Shown one piece after another: positions 25,226 to 33,489 of a DNA stretch of 64,000 nt. A program made the translations under genes and the position numbers. Numbering within the stretch: the first letter of the stretch is position 1; every line of letters begins with the position of its first letter. The DNA comes from Limimonas halophila (lineage in GTDB: Bacteria > Pseudomonadota > Alphaproteobacteria > Kiloniellales > Rhodovibrionaceae), in assembly GCF_900100655.1 (NCBI RefSeq), contig NZ_FNCE01000002.1, positions 372,001 through 436,000 on the forward strand, written 5' to 3'. Under the pieces are notes generated by a model. It was given only the letters and a program-made list of their open reading frames with translations, had not been told where the DNA came from and made no database searches.

Positions 25226-26704
25226 ATGGCGAACGAGACGGCTGAATCCGGACACGATCCCCTTCTCGAGGATGGCCTCCTGGCCGACTACGAGCCGGGG
25301 GATGCCTACGACGAGTTCCTGGGCCTCAAGTCCAGCGTGAGCGCCAACACGGCGGCCATCCTGGACCGCATCAACCGGATGGACCTGGAAACGCTGCGCG
25401 AACGCGCGCGCGATGCCGAGCTGGACCTCTACAACTTCGGCATCACCTTCACGGTGCAGACGGAAAAGGATCACATCGACCGCATCCTGCCGTTCGACGT
25501 GATCCCCCGCATCATCACGGCCGGCGACTGGGACCGGATCGAACGCGGCGTGCGCCAGCGCGAAACCGCGATCAACGCATTCCTCTGGGACATCTACCAC
25601 GACCGGCACATCCTCAACGACGGCACGCTGCCGCGCGACCTCGTGCTGGGGAACGAGAACTACCGCCCGGAAATGGAAGGGCTGGACGTCGCGCACGGCA
25701 CCTACGTCCACATCAACGGTACCGACCTCGTGCGCGGGCACGATGGCGAATTCCGCGTGCTGGAGGACAACTGCCGCAACCCGTCGGGCGTCTCCTACGT
25801 GGTGGAGAACCGCCACCTGATGCTCCGGGGCTTCCCCGACCTGATCAACGCCCTGCCCGTGCGGCCCGTGTCGAACTACGGCCAGCGCCTGCGCGAAGCG
25901 CTCGGCGAGATCGCGCCCGCCGGGATCGAAGAGCCGGTCGTGGTGGTGCTGTCGCCGGGCACGTACAACTCCGCCTACTTCGAGCACATCTTCCTGGCGC
26001 GCGAGATGGGCGTGCCGCTGGTGGAAGGCCGCGACCTCGTGGTCGAGGACGACCACGTCTACATGAAGACGATCCGCGGCCTGCAGCGCGTGGACGTGAT
26101 CTACCGCCGCATCAACGACGACTTCCTCGACCCCGACGCCTTCAACCCGCACAGCCTGCTGGGTGTGCGCGGGCTGATGCGCTGCTACGCCAAGGGCACC
26201 GTGGCGCTGGCAAACGCCGTCGGCACCGGCGTGGCGGACGACAAGGCCGTCTACGCCTACATGCCGCGAATCATCCGCTACTACACCGGGGAAGAGCCCA
26301 TTCTGCCGAATGTGGAAACCCACATCTGCCGCGAGCGGGAAGGCCTGCAGTACACCCTGGACAACCTGGACAAACTGGTGGTGAAGCCGGTCAACGAGGC
26401 CGGCGGCAAGGGCATCACGATGGGCCCCCACGCCTCGGCGGCGGAGCTGGAAGCCTGCCGCCAGCGCCTTTTGGACACGCCGCACGCCTACATCAGCCAG
26501 CCCATGGTCAACATCTCGGTGTGCCCGACGCTGACCGAGGAGGGCATTCAGCCGCGCCGCGTGGACCTGCGGCCCTTCGCGGTGACGGGCCGCGCCACCT
26601 GGGTGCTGCCGGGCGGGCTGTCGCGCGTGGCGCTGCGCCGCGGCTCGATGATCGTCAATTCCTCCCAGGGCGGCGGATCGAAGGACACCTGGATTCTTGA
26701 GTAA
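25226..26704 (+). CDS. Circularly permuted type 2 ATP-grasp protein (DUF404/DUF407)
   Basis: The 492-residue protein has the conserved DUF404 start DAYDEFLGLKSS and FNFGITFTVQ-like segment, FRVLEDNCRNPSGVSYV, LSPGTYNSAYFEH, DVIYRRINDDFLDPDAF and LVVKPVNEAGGKGI. These are typical of permuted ATP-grasp ligases thought to form amide bonds. The ATG at 25226 follows GGGCGGGGG. The alpha-E gene overlaps its end by 8 bases. The usual further partner, a transglutaminase-like or proteasome-type protease gene, is not next to the pair here. The product of such systems is unknown. Confidence 0.92.
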   Translation: MANETAESGHDPLLEDGLLADYEPGDAYDEFLGLKSSVSANTAAILDRINRMDLETLRERARDAELDLYNFGITFTVQTEKDHIDRILPFDVIPRIITAGDWDRIERGVRQRETAINAFLWDIYHDRHILNDGTLPRDLVLGNENYRPEMEGLDVAHGTYVHINGTDLVRGHDGEFRVLEDNCRNPSGVSYVVENRHLMLRGFPDLINALPVRPVSNYGQRLREALGEIAPAGIEEPVVVVLSPGTYNSAYFEHIFLAREMGVPLVEGRDLVVEDDHVYMKTIRGLQRVDVIYRRINDDFLDPDAFNPHSLLGVRGLMRCYAKGTVALANAVGTGVADDKAVYAYMPRIIRYYTGEEPILPNVETHICREREGLQYTLDNLDKLVVKPVNEAGGKGITMGPHASAAELEACRQRLLDTPHAYISQPMVNISVCPTLTEEGIQPRRVDLRPFAVTGRATWVLPGGLSRVALRRGSMIVNSSQGGGSKDTWILE

Positions 26705-27665
26705 CCTGCTTGCCCGCTACGCCGACGCGATCTTCTGGCTGGCGCGCTACGTGGAGCGCGCGGAAGACGTTGCGCGCATCCTCGACGTCAACGAAACCTT
26801 CTCCCGCGACAGCCGCGGCGATCAGAACTGGCGCTCGGTGCTGCAGATCTACGCGGACCAGCCGCGCTTCTTCGCCGCGCACGAGGAGGCCACGGCGGAG
26901 GCCGTGATCCACTTCTACACCCTGGACGCCAGCAATCCGGCCTCGATCCTCAACGACATCGGCCAGGCGCGCTCCAACGCCCGCATGCTGCGGCCGCTGA
27001 TTTCCACGGAGATGTGGACGCAGCTCAACATCTTCTACAACCGCCTGCGCCAGATGTCCTCGCGCGAGGTCGCGGAGCCGCGCTTGTCGCGGTTCTGCGG
27101 CTTCGTGAAGGAAAACTGCCAGGCTCACACCGGCATCACGGAAGGCACCTTCTACCGCGACGAGGGCTGGCACTTCTACCGCCTGGGCCGCGCCGTGGAG
27201 CGTGCCGACCAGACCACGCGTCTGCTGGACGTCAAATACCACCTGCTGCTGCCGTCCGTGGAGCACGTGGGCTCGCCCCTGGACGTCAGCCAGTGGAACG
27301 CGCTGCTGCGCTCGGCGGCGGCCTACCACGCCTTCCGGCGCATGCACCCCAGCGGCATGACAGCGGCGGACGTGGCCGGCTTCCTGATCTTCCACCGCAC
27401 CTTCCCACGCTCCATCGCCGCCAACGTCGATGCCATCGAGGCCAACATCGCCGACCTGCGCCGGCGCTACGAGTTGGAAAACGGGGCCGCGGCCCTCGAG
27501 CGCATTCAGGCCGTGCGCCGGAGCCTGGACAACGAAACGATTTCCGACATCATCCGGCGCGGGCTGCACGAATACCTCGACGGGCTCCAGCAGGAGTTGA
27601 ACGCGGTTTCGCGCGAACTGGGCGAGGCCTTCTTCGGCCACGCGCCGCGTCATCCGGCGGCCTGA
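26697..27665 (+). CDS. Alpha-E domain protein (DUF403)
   Basis: The 322-residue all-helical protein has family landmarks LLARYADAIFWLARYVERAEDVARILDV at the N-terminus and FYRLGRAVERADQTTRLLDVKYH in the middle. It starts at TTG 26697, inside the end of the ATP-grasp gene (8-base overlap), so translation is coupled. Alpha-E proteins accompany the permuted ATP-grasp in nearly all genomes and are presumed to form a complex or supply the acceptor. No activity is known. Confidence 0.92.
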   Translation: MSNLLARYADAIFWLARYVERAEDVARILDVNETFSRDSRGDQNWRSVLQIYADQPRFFAAHEEATAEAVIHFYTLDASNPASILNDIGQARSNARMLRPLISTEMWTQLNIFYNRLRQMSSREVAEPRLSRFCGFVKENCQAHTGITEGTFYRDEGWHFYRLGRAVERADQTTRLLDVKYHLLLPSVEHVGSPLDVSQWNALLRSAAAYHAFRRMHPSGMTAADVAGFLIFHRTFPRSIAANVDAIEANIADLRRRYELENGAAALERIQAVRRSLDNETISDIIRRGLHEYLDGLQQELNAVSRELGEAFFGHAPRHPAA

Positions 27666-27768
27666 CGCTGGCCGACCGCGCCGGTGGAAGCGGGGCCGCG
27701 GCTCGCTTGCCGGCTGCCGAAACACCTTCTGGACGCCGGCCCCGGGCCGGCGCCACCCTACGGGAACG

Positions 27769-28581
27769 ATGACCGAGCGCCGCACAATCCCTGGACACGT
27801 GCTGCCGTTGGCCGGCCAGCGGCCGGTGCTGCGCCGGTTTGTGGTCTTGCGTGAAACGCCCTGCCCGTACCTGCCGGATCGCAACGAGCGCAAGGTCATC
27901 ACCGACCTGAACGGGCCGGACGCCAACACCGCGTACGGCGAGCTGTCGCGGGCGGGATTCCGGCGCAGCCACCTCTTCGCCTACCGACCCGCCTGCCGGG
28001 GGTGCAGCGCGTGCATCCCGGTGCGGGTGGTCGCGCCCGCCTACGCCCCCTCGAAGTCGCTGCGCCGGATCGCGCGCAAGAATGCCGACCTCGCCGTGAG
28101 TCTGCGGCCGCCCGTGGCCACGGAAGAGCAGTACCGGCTGTTCACCCGCTACGTTCAGGCCCGGCACGCGGGCGGCGACATGGCGCGCATGACCTTCGCC
28201 GACTACGAGCCGCTGGTGGAGGATTCCGCCGTGACGACTCGCGTGGCCGAGTTCCGGCGGCCGGACGGCACCCTGGCGGCCGGCTGCGTGGTGGACCTTC
28301 TGGATGACGGCACCTCGGCGGTCTACAGCTTCTACGACACCTCGGAGCCGGGGCGCAGCCTGGGCACCGCGGTCATCGACTGGCTGATCCGAGCCACGGC
28401 GGACGGCTACGGGCGCAACGTGTACCTGGGTTATTGGGTGCCCCAGGCCCCCAAGATGGCTTACAAGATCCGATTCCGGCCTATCGAGCTGTTGCGCGAC
28501 GGGACTTGGGAGCCGCTGACCACGCCGGCGCCCGGTGGTGCACATTCCGGCGACGATACGGAACGCCTCACAAGGCTATGA
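27769..28581 (+). CDS. bpt: Aspartate/glutamate leucyltransferase (Bpt)
   Basis: Bpt transfers leucine from leucyl-tRNA to proteins with N-terminal Asp or Glu, marking them for ClpSAP degradation. The 270-residue protein has CPYLPDRNERKVITDL near the N-terminus, the Cys-rich YRPACRGCSACIPVRV segment, and the GNAT-fold signature VYSFYDTSEPGRSLGTAVIDWLI and YLGYWVPQAPKMAYKIRFRP. The ATG at 27769 follows a 100-base gap. Neighbours show no link. Confidence 0.93.
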   Translation: MTERRTIPGHVLPLAGQRPVLRRFVVLRETPCPYLPDRNERKVITDLNGPDANTAYGELSRAGFRRSHLFAYRPACRGCSACIPVRVVAPAYAPSKSLRRIARKNADLAVSLRPPVATEEQYRLFTRYVQARHAGGDMARMTFADYEPLVEDSAVTTRVAEFRRPDGTLAAGCVVDLLDDGTSAVYSFYDTSEPGRSLGTAVIDWLIRATADGYGRNVYLGYWVPQAPKMAYKIRFRPIELLRDGTWEPLTTPAPGGAHSGDDTERLTRL

Positions 28582-28713
28582 TCGGCGCTGTAAGCGACCC
28601 GATGCGGCTCCGCACGCCCAACGGGTTGTGCGGTGCGGCGCCTTGTCCCAAAGTTTGACCCTGCCATGCGTTCGATGCATGACAAGCAAACCAACTCCGA
28701 ACGGGAGGGTGAC

Positions 28714-29823
28714 ATGGAACGGAGAAAGTTTCTTCGGGGGACCGGTGCCGCCACGGTGGCCGGCGCCGCCGCGGCCGCGTCCAGCTTCTCGGCGCCTGCG
28801 ATCGCGCAGAACAAGCGCGAGCTGAAAATGGTTACCACCTGGCCCAAGAACTTCCCGGGCCTGGGAACCTCGGCGCAGCGGCTGGCCGACCGCATCTCCA
28901 AGATGTCCGAGGGCCGCATCAACGTGAAGCTCTTCGCCGCCGGCGAGCTGGTGCCGGCGTTCGAGTCCTTCGACGCGGTGCGCAACAACACGGCGCAGAT
29001 GTACCACGGCGCGGAGTACTATTGGCAGGGCAAGTCCCAGGCGTTCCCGTTCTTCGCCGCCGTCCCCTACGGCTTCACGGCCACCGAGATGCACTCCTGG
29101 ATCCATCACGGCGGCGGTCAGGAGCTTTGGGACGAGCTGGCCGCGGACTTCAACATTAAGCCCTTCATGGCCGCCAACACCGGCGTTCAGATGGCGGGCT
29201 GGTTCCGCGAGCCCATCAGCTCGCTTGAGGACATGAAGGGCCTGAAGTTCCGCATGCCCGGCCTCGGCGGTGAGGTCCTGCGCCAGATCGGCACCTCGGT
29301 CGTGAACCTGCCCGGCGGCGAGCTGTTCCAGGCCCTGCAGTCCGGCAACATCGACGCCACCGAGTGGGTCGGCCCCTGGAACGACCTGGCCTTCGGCTTC
29401 TACAAGATCACCAAACACTACTACTGGCCCGGCATGCACGAGCCCGGCACGACGCTGTCCTGCGGCATCAACAAAGAGGTGTGGGACAGCTTCTCCGAAA
29501 GCGATAAGGCCATCATCGAGGCCGCCTGCGGGGCCGAGAACAACAACAGCTTGGCCGAGTTCAACTCCCGCAACAACGACGCCCTGCAGACGCTCATCAA
29601 CGAGCACGGCGTCCAGCTGCACAGGATGCCCGACGAAATCATGAAGCAACTCGGCGAGGCCGCCGGTGACGTCATGGCCGACACGGCCAAGGAGGACGAC
29701 ATCACGCGCCGCGTCTACGAGAGCTACATGGATTTCCGCAAGAAGGCGGTCGCATGGTCCAAGCGCGCGGACCAGGGCTACATGAACATCCGCGACCTGC
29801 CTTTCGACTACACAAAATCGTAA
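28714..29823 (+). CDS. TRAP transporter substrate-binding protein (DctP family)
   Basis: This periplasmic receptor of a TRAP importer captures a carboxylate for the membrane subunits encoded next. Residues 1-32 form a twin-arginine-type signal (ERRKFLRGTGAATVAG, then an Ala-rich core ending SAPAIAQ). The mature part has the DctP fold with MVTTWPKNFPGLG, YHGAEYYWQGKSQAFPFFAAVPYGF and EWVGPWNDLAFGFYKITKHYY. These resemble the 2-oxo acid binder TakP of R. sphaeroides, so a 2-oxo acid or related carboxylate is the likely substrate. GGGAGGG stands before the ATG. Confidence 0.93.
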   Translation: MERRKFLRGTGAATVAGAAAAASSFSAPAIAQNKRELKMVTTWPKNFPGLGTSAQRLADRISKMSEGRINVKLFAAGELVPAFESFDAVRNNTAQMYHGAEYYWQGKSQAFPFFAAVPYGFTATEMHSWIHHGGGQELWDELAADFNIKPFMAANTGVQMAGWFREPISSLEDMKGLKFRMPGLGGEVLRQIGTSVVNLPGGELFQALQSGNIDATEWVGPWNDLAFGFYKITKHYYWPGMHEPGTTLSCGINKEVWDSFSESDKAIIEAACGAENNNSLAEFNSRNNDALQTLINEHGVQLHRMPDEIMKQLGEAAGDVMADTAKEDDITRRVYESYMDFRKKAVAWSKRADQGYMNIRDLPFDYTKS

Positions 29824-29832
29824 AAACGCATT

Positions 29833-29863
29833 CCGGCCGGATCGTCCCGCGCGGTCCGGCCGG
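29833..29863 (+). terminator. Stem-loop between the TRAP receptor and permease genes (attenuator or mRNA stabiliser)
   Basis: CCGGCCGGA (29833-29841) pairs perfectly with TCCGGCCGG (29855-29863). It lies directly after the receptor stop and has no T-run. Such hairpins commonly raise receptor mRNA over permease mRNA, which fits the excess of binding protein needed. Confidence 0.6.
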
Positions 29864-29889
29864 CTCTGCCCGACGGGGAGGGGGCTGAC

Positions 29890-30435
29890 GTGAACGCGCT
29901 CGCCAGCTTGGTACGGGGTATTGACCGGCTCAACGAGGGCGTGGGCCGTGGGGCTGCGTGGCTGACGATCCTGCTGGTCCTCGTCCAGTTCGTCGTCGTC
30001 ATCCTCCGGTATGTCTTCGGCGTCGGCTCGCTGTGGCTGCAGGAGCTGATCGTCTACCTGCACGCTTTCAACTTCATGCTCGGGTCCGGCTACACGCTGC
30101 TGCACGACGGCCACGTGCGCGTCGACATCCTGTATCGCGGGGCCGCGATGCGCCACAAAGCGTGGGTGGATCTCCTGGGCAGCATCGTTCTGCTGATCCC
30201 CGTTTGTGTGCTGATCTTCCTCTACAGCTACCCCTACGTGGCGAACGCCTGGGCCAGTTTCGAAGGCTCGGAGGAAACCAGCGGCATCCAGGCCGTTTTC
30301 CTGCTCAAAACCGTGATTCTCGCCTTTGCGGTCCTGGTCGGGCTGCAAGCGCTTTCGCTGGCCGCGCGGTCCTTGTTGCGGCTGCTCGGTCGGCCGCTCG
30401 CGGATTCCAGCCAGGCAACACCAGAACACGCGTAA
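29890..30435 (+). CDS. TRAP transporter small permease (DctQ family)
   Basis: The 181-residue protein has four predicted membrane helices (about 22-43, 55-75, 97-118, 137-160) and the DctQ hallmark VFGVGSLWLQELIVYLHAFNFMLGSGYTLLHDGHVRVDIL. It pairs with the large permease to form the sodium-driven transport unit. The start is GTG 29890 with GGGGAGGGGG upstream. The large permease begins 9 bases after its stop. Confidence 0.92.
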   Translation: MNALASLVRGIDRLNEGVGRGAAWLTILLVLVQFVVVILRYVFGVGSLWLQELIVYLHAFNFMLGSGYTLLHDGHVRVDILYRGAAMRHKAWVDLLGSIVLLIPVCVLIFLYSYPYVANAWASFEGSEETSGIQAVFLLKTVILAFAVLVGLQALSLAARSLLRLLGRPLADSSQATPEHA

Positions 30436-30444
30436 GGGGCGGTC

Positions 30445-32088
30445 ATGGCGCTCGGGGACACCCTTAACGTCCTGATGATTCTGTCCATCTTCGGGACGCT
30501 CATCGCCGGCTTTCCGGTGGCCTTCACGCTGGCGGGCGTCGCCCTGGTCTGGGCCGGCATCGGTCTGGCTCTGGGCGCGTTCGACCCCTCGATCTTCGGC
30601 GCGCTGCCCTCGCGCATCTACGGCGGCGCGATGACCAGCGTGGTGCTGATTGCGGTGCCACTGTTCATCTTCATGGGCGTGATGCTGGAGCGCTCGCGCG
30701 TAGCCGAGGAGTTGCTCGACACGATGGGCAAGCTCTTCGGCAACCTTCGCGGTGGCCTCGGCATCTCGGTCGCCGTCGTGGGCGCCCTCATGGCCGCTTC
30801 CACCGGGATCATCGGCGCGACGGTCATCACGATGGGCCTGCTGTCGCTGCCCACGATGCTCAAGCGCGGTTATGACCCCAAGCTGGCGTGCGGCGCCATC
30901 AGCGCCTCGGGGACGCTCGGCCAGATCATTCCGCCATCCATCGTGTTGGTGATTCTGGGCGTCCAGATCTCGAACGCCTACGTCGACGCCCAGCGCGCGG
31001 TCGGCAACTGGTCGCCCGAGCCGGTTTCGATCGGCGACCTCTTCGCCGGCGCGCTCATTCCCGGCCTCCTGCTGGTCAGCCTCTACATCGCCTACATCAT
31101 CGCCGTGGCCTTCTGGAAACCGGACGCCGCACCGACCGTTCCCCGCGAGGAAGGGGAAGAAGGCTGGTTCATGTTCAGGAAGGTCATGCGCGCGCTGGTG
31201 CCGCCGGTCGCGCTGATCGTCGCGGTGCTGGGCTCGATCCTGATGGGCATCGCCACGCCGACCGAAGCGGCCTCGGTCGGTGCCGTCGGCGCGACGCTGC
31301 TCGCGGGCGTGCGCCAGGTGGAACTCGGCGAGGTTTCCGCTCCCGTGGCGGGCCGCAAGCTGCACACGCGTGTGCTGGCCTTCATCGACCGCGGGGGCCG
31401 CCGCCCGCCCATCCACGCGGCGCTGGCGCTGGTCGTGATGCTGGTGCTGTCCGGAACAATGGACCTGCGCGTGAAACGCGACGTCATCCCCGTCGACGAC
31501 GCGATCGCGATCGGCATCGCCCTGCTCGCGTGCGCGGTGCTCGCCTGGGGGATGCTCGTCTCCCTCCTGCGGGTCTACCGCAGCGGCGTGCTCGTTTCCT
31601 CGATGCGCTCGACCATGATGGTCAGCGCCATGGTGTTCGTGATCCTGATCGGCGCGACAGTGTTCTCGCTCGTCTTCCGCGGCTTCGGCGGCGAGGAGAT
31701 GATCCACCACGTGCTGAGCAACATGCCGGGCGGCCTGCCCACGGCCATCTTCATCGTCATGGTGGTGATGTTCTTCCTGGGCTTCTTCCTCGACTGGATC
31801 GAGATCACCTTCGTCGTGGTGCCCATGGTCGCGCCGGTGCTGCTGCAAAGCGACATCTCGCCCGTGTGGCTGGGCATCATGATGGCGGTGAACCTGCAGA
31901 CCTCCTTCCTGACGCCGCCATTCGGATTCGCGCTCTTCTACCTGCGCGGCGTCGCGCCAGAGGAGGTGCACACGAAGTCGATCTACCTGGGTGCCCTGCC
32001 GTTCGTGATCATCCAGCTCATTGGCTTGGGACTCCTGGCTGTATTCCCCGGCCTCGCCACCTGGCTGCCCAACGTCATCTACGGCTGA
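30445..32088 (+). CDS. TRAP transporter large permease (DctM family)
   Basis: The 547-residue protein has about 13-14 hydrophobic helices and DctM motifs such as MTSVVLIAVPLFIFMGVMLE, GGLGISVAVVGALMAASTGIIGATV and GTLGQIIPPSIVLVILGVQ. It carries a longer hydrophilic insertion at about 225-245 and 285-330 than the roughly 430-residue standard form, as in the extended TakM-like subgroup. It completes a P-Q-M operon. A stem-loop follows the stop. Confidence 0.93.
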   Translation: MALGDTLNVLMILSIFGTLIAGFPVAFTLAGVALVWAGIGLALGAFDPSIFGALPSRIYGGAMTSVVLIAVPLFIFMGVMLERSRVAEELLDTMGKLFGNLRGGLGISVAVVGALMAASTGIIGATVITMGLLSLPTMLKRGYDPKLACGAISASGTLGQIIPPSIVLVILGVQISNAYVDAQRAVGNWSPEPVSIGDLFAGALIPGLLLVSLYIAYIIAVAFWKPDAAPTVPREEGEEGWFMFRKVMRALVPPVALIVAVLGSILMGIATPTEAASVGAVGATLLAGVRQVELGEVSAPVAGRKLHTRVLAFIDRGGRRPPIHAALALVVMLVLSGTMDLRVKRDVIPVDDAIAIGIALLACAVLAWGMLVSLLRVYRSGVLVSSMRSTMMVSAMVFVILIGATVFSLVFRGFGGEEMIHHVLSNMPGGLPTAIFIVMVVMFFLGFFLDWIEITFVVVPMVAPVLLQSDISPVWLGIMMAVNLQTSFLTPPFGFALFYLRGVAPEEVHTKSIYLGALPFVIIQLIGLGLLAVFPGLATWLPNVIYG

Positions 32089-32095
32089 ACACGCG

Positions 32096-32134
32096 CCGGC
32101 AGGTGGGCGCGCTTGAACGGGGCCCACCTGCCGG
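32096..32134 (+). terminator. Strong stem-loop after the TRAP operon
   Basis: CCGGCAGGTGGGC (32096-32108) pairs perfectly with GCCCACCTGCCGG (32122-32134), a 13-bp stem and 13-base loop beginning 8 bases after the dctM stop. There is no T-run; it may terminate with Rho or protect the transcript end. folD starts 50 bases later. Confidence 0.6.
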
Positions 32135-32183
32135 AGTATGGCCGGCCACGACACGCAATCCGCGAACCTGGGGGAGGCCGCTG

Positions 32184-33128
32184 ATGTCGACATCCACCGC
32201 GCACAAGCAGGATCCGAAGACCGACCACAAACTGATCGACGGCCGCGGCGTCGCGATGGGCATCCGCGACGGCGTCGCCAAGCGCATTGCACGCCTGCGC
32301 GAGGCCAACTGGCAGCCCCGCCTGGTTTCGCTGGCGGTCGGCGCCGCCGAGCCCGCCAAGCTCTACATCCGCAACCAGCGCAAGGTCGCCGACAAGCTCG
32401 GCATCGAATTCGACGACCGCTACTACGACGAGAGCATCACGCGCGAAGAGCTGCTCGCCACGATCCAGGCCCTCAACGCCGATCCGAGCGTGACGGGCAT
32501 CATCCTGCAGCGGCCCCTCCCCGACCACCTGCCCATGAAGGAGCTGCAGTCGGCCGTCCACCCGCTCAAGGACGTGGAGGGCATGCACCCCTCCTCCATC
32601 GGCAACATCGTCTACGACGACCTCGTGCTCGGCCCCTGCACCGCCGTCGCCGCCGTGGAGATGCTCAAGTCCACGGGCCTCAACCTGCCGGGCCTGGAGG
32701 TCGTCGTGGTCGGCCACTCCGTCATCGTGGGCAAACCGATCGCTTTCCTGCTCATGTCCGAGGGGGCGACGGTCACGGTGTGCCACCACATGACGCGCAA
32801 CCTCACCGTCCACTCGCGGCGGGCGGACGCCGTGTTCGTGGCCGTGGGCAAGCCGCAGCTCATTACCGGCGACATGATCAAGCCCGGATCGGCGCTGATC
32901 GACATCGGCATCAACCAGATCGAGGACGAGCAGGGGAACACCAAGGTCGTCGGCGACGCCGATCACGACAGCTGCTACGATGTCGCCGGCTGGCTCACAC
33001 CCGTCCCCGGCGGTGTCGGCCCGGTGACCGTCTCCGTGCTCATGCAGAACGTCGCCAAGGCGGCCGAGCTGCAAAAGCGCCACTACGAGCGTGAGTTCGG
33101 CGAAGCGGATTTCGTCGTCAGCAGCTAA
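32184..33128 (+). CDS. folD: FolD-family methylenetetrahydrofolate dehydrogenase with the catalytic Lys replaced by Gln
   Basis: FolD normally oxidises 5,10-methylene-THF and hydrolyses methenyl-THF. The 314-residue protein shows the family framework: ILQRPLPDHLP, HPLKDVEGMHP, VVVVGHSVIVGKPIAFLL (NADP site), and TPVPGGVGPVTVSVLMQN. In the Y-x-x-x-K active-site motif it has Y61-I-R-N-Q65, so the lysine needed for cyclohydrolase chemistry (K54 in E. coli, K56 in human DC301) is glutamine. The next landmarks also differ: KDVDG is KDVEG, and PCTP is PCTA. It is probably a monofunctional dehydrogenase or acts on a modified folate. GGGGGAGG precedes the ATG. Confidence 0.88.
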   Translation: MSTSTAHKQDPKTDHKLIDGRGVAMGIRDGVAKRIARLREANWQPRLVSLAVGAAEPAKLYIRNQRKVADKLGIEFDDRYYDESITREELLATIQALNADPSVTGIILQRPLPDHLPMKELQSAVHPLKDVEGMHPSSIGNIVYDDLVLGPCTAVAAVEMLKSTGLNLPGLEVVVVGHSVIVGKPIAFLLMSEGATVTVCHHMTRNLTVHSRRADAVFVAVGKPQLITGDMIKPGSALIDIGINQIEDEQGNTKVVGDADHDSCYDVAGWLTPVPGGVGPVTVSVLMQNVAKAAELQKRHYEREFGEADFVVSS

Positions 33129-33130
33129 CC

Positions 33131-33393
33131 ACCAAAGATGATCTTTGGAAACGTCTGTCACTCGACACCGGTGTACCGCTGCTGACGAATGGGACACTCA
33201 TGACCAAAGATGACCTTTGGAAACGTCTGTCACTCGACACCGGTGTCCCGCTGCTGACGAACGGGACACTCACAACCAAAGATGATCTTTGGGAACATCT
33301 GTCAGCAGATGTTGACGTCCATCCGACGCGTTTGCGTCACTCGCGACCGAAGGCGATCCTTGGAATAAAGATAATCTCTGGAAACGTCTGTCA
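33131..33393 (+). repeat. 72-bp tandem repeat with internal palindromes
   Basis: Two near-identical 72-base units (33131-33202 and 33203-33274, 67/72 identical) are followed by a truncated third (from 33275; first 30 bases 28/30). A shifted fourth fragment lies at 33364-33393 (26/30), with an 18-base fragment just before it. Each unit begins with CCAAAGATGATCTTTGG, a 17-base palindrome, and contains ACACCGGTGT. The GC content is clearly below the surroundings. Units 1 and 2 differ mainly at third codon positions of one frame. Confidence 0.9.
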
Positions 33394-33448
33394 GGAGACG
33401 CAGGCGACCGCATCGGAACAACCCGGAGCGGCCCTGGCACAACGTTGA
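33200..33448 (+). CDS. Possible short repeat-containing ORF (TKDDLWKRLS repeats)
   Basis: From ATG 33200 the repeat region reads as 82 residues with TKDDLWKRLSLDTGVPLL, then TKDDLWEHLSADVDV; a further copy of the motif (NKDNLWKRLS) occurs in another frame downstream at 33364. Unit 1 upstream is open in the same frame but has no start codon before it. The three isolated single-base differences between the two full units (positions 12, 45 and 60) are synonymous, which favours a coding origin. The lack of a clear ribosome site and the frame shift suggest a remnant or very small gene. No family is recognised. Confidence 0.35.
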   Translation: MTKDDLWKRLSLDTGVPLLTNGTLTTKDDLWEHLSADVDVHPTRLRHSRPKAILGIKIISGNVCQETQATASEQPGAALAQR

Positions 33449-33461
33449 TAGGGACGGCTGA

Positions 33462-33485
33462 CGGCGGGGCGTGATCGCCCCGCCG
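33462..33485. terminator. Stem-loop between convergent folD/repeat region and parC
   Basis: CGGCGGGGCG (33462-33471) pairs with CGCCCCGCCG (33476-33485) across TGAT. It lies five bases beyond the parC stop and could serve both strands. Neither side has a T-run. Confidence 0.5.
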
Positions 33486-33489
33486 GCCG

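Noticed and set aside
28576-32292. Very long minus-strand frame (1238 codons) opposite bpt, the TRAP genes and folD
   Set aside because: It is antisense to well-supported genes and rich in His, Gln, Arg and Asp, the usual shadow of GC-rich coding DNA; no family features.
33131-33393. CRISPR-like interpretation of the 72-base repeats
   Set aside because: Units are directly tandem with no variable spacers, and no cas genes are present.
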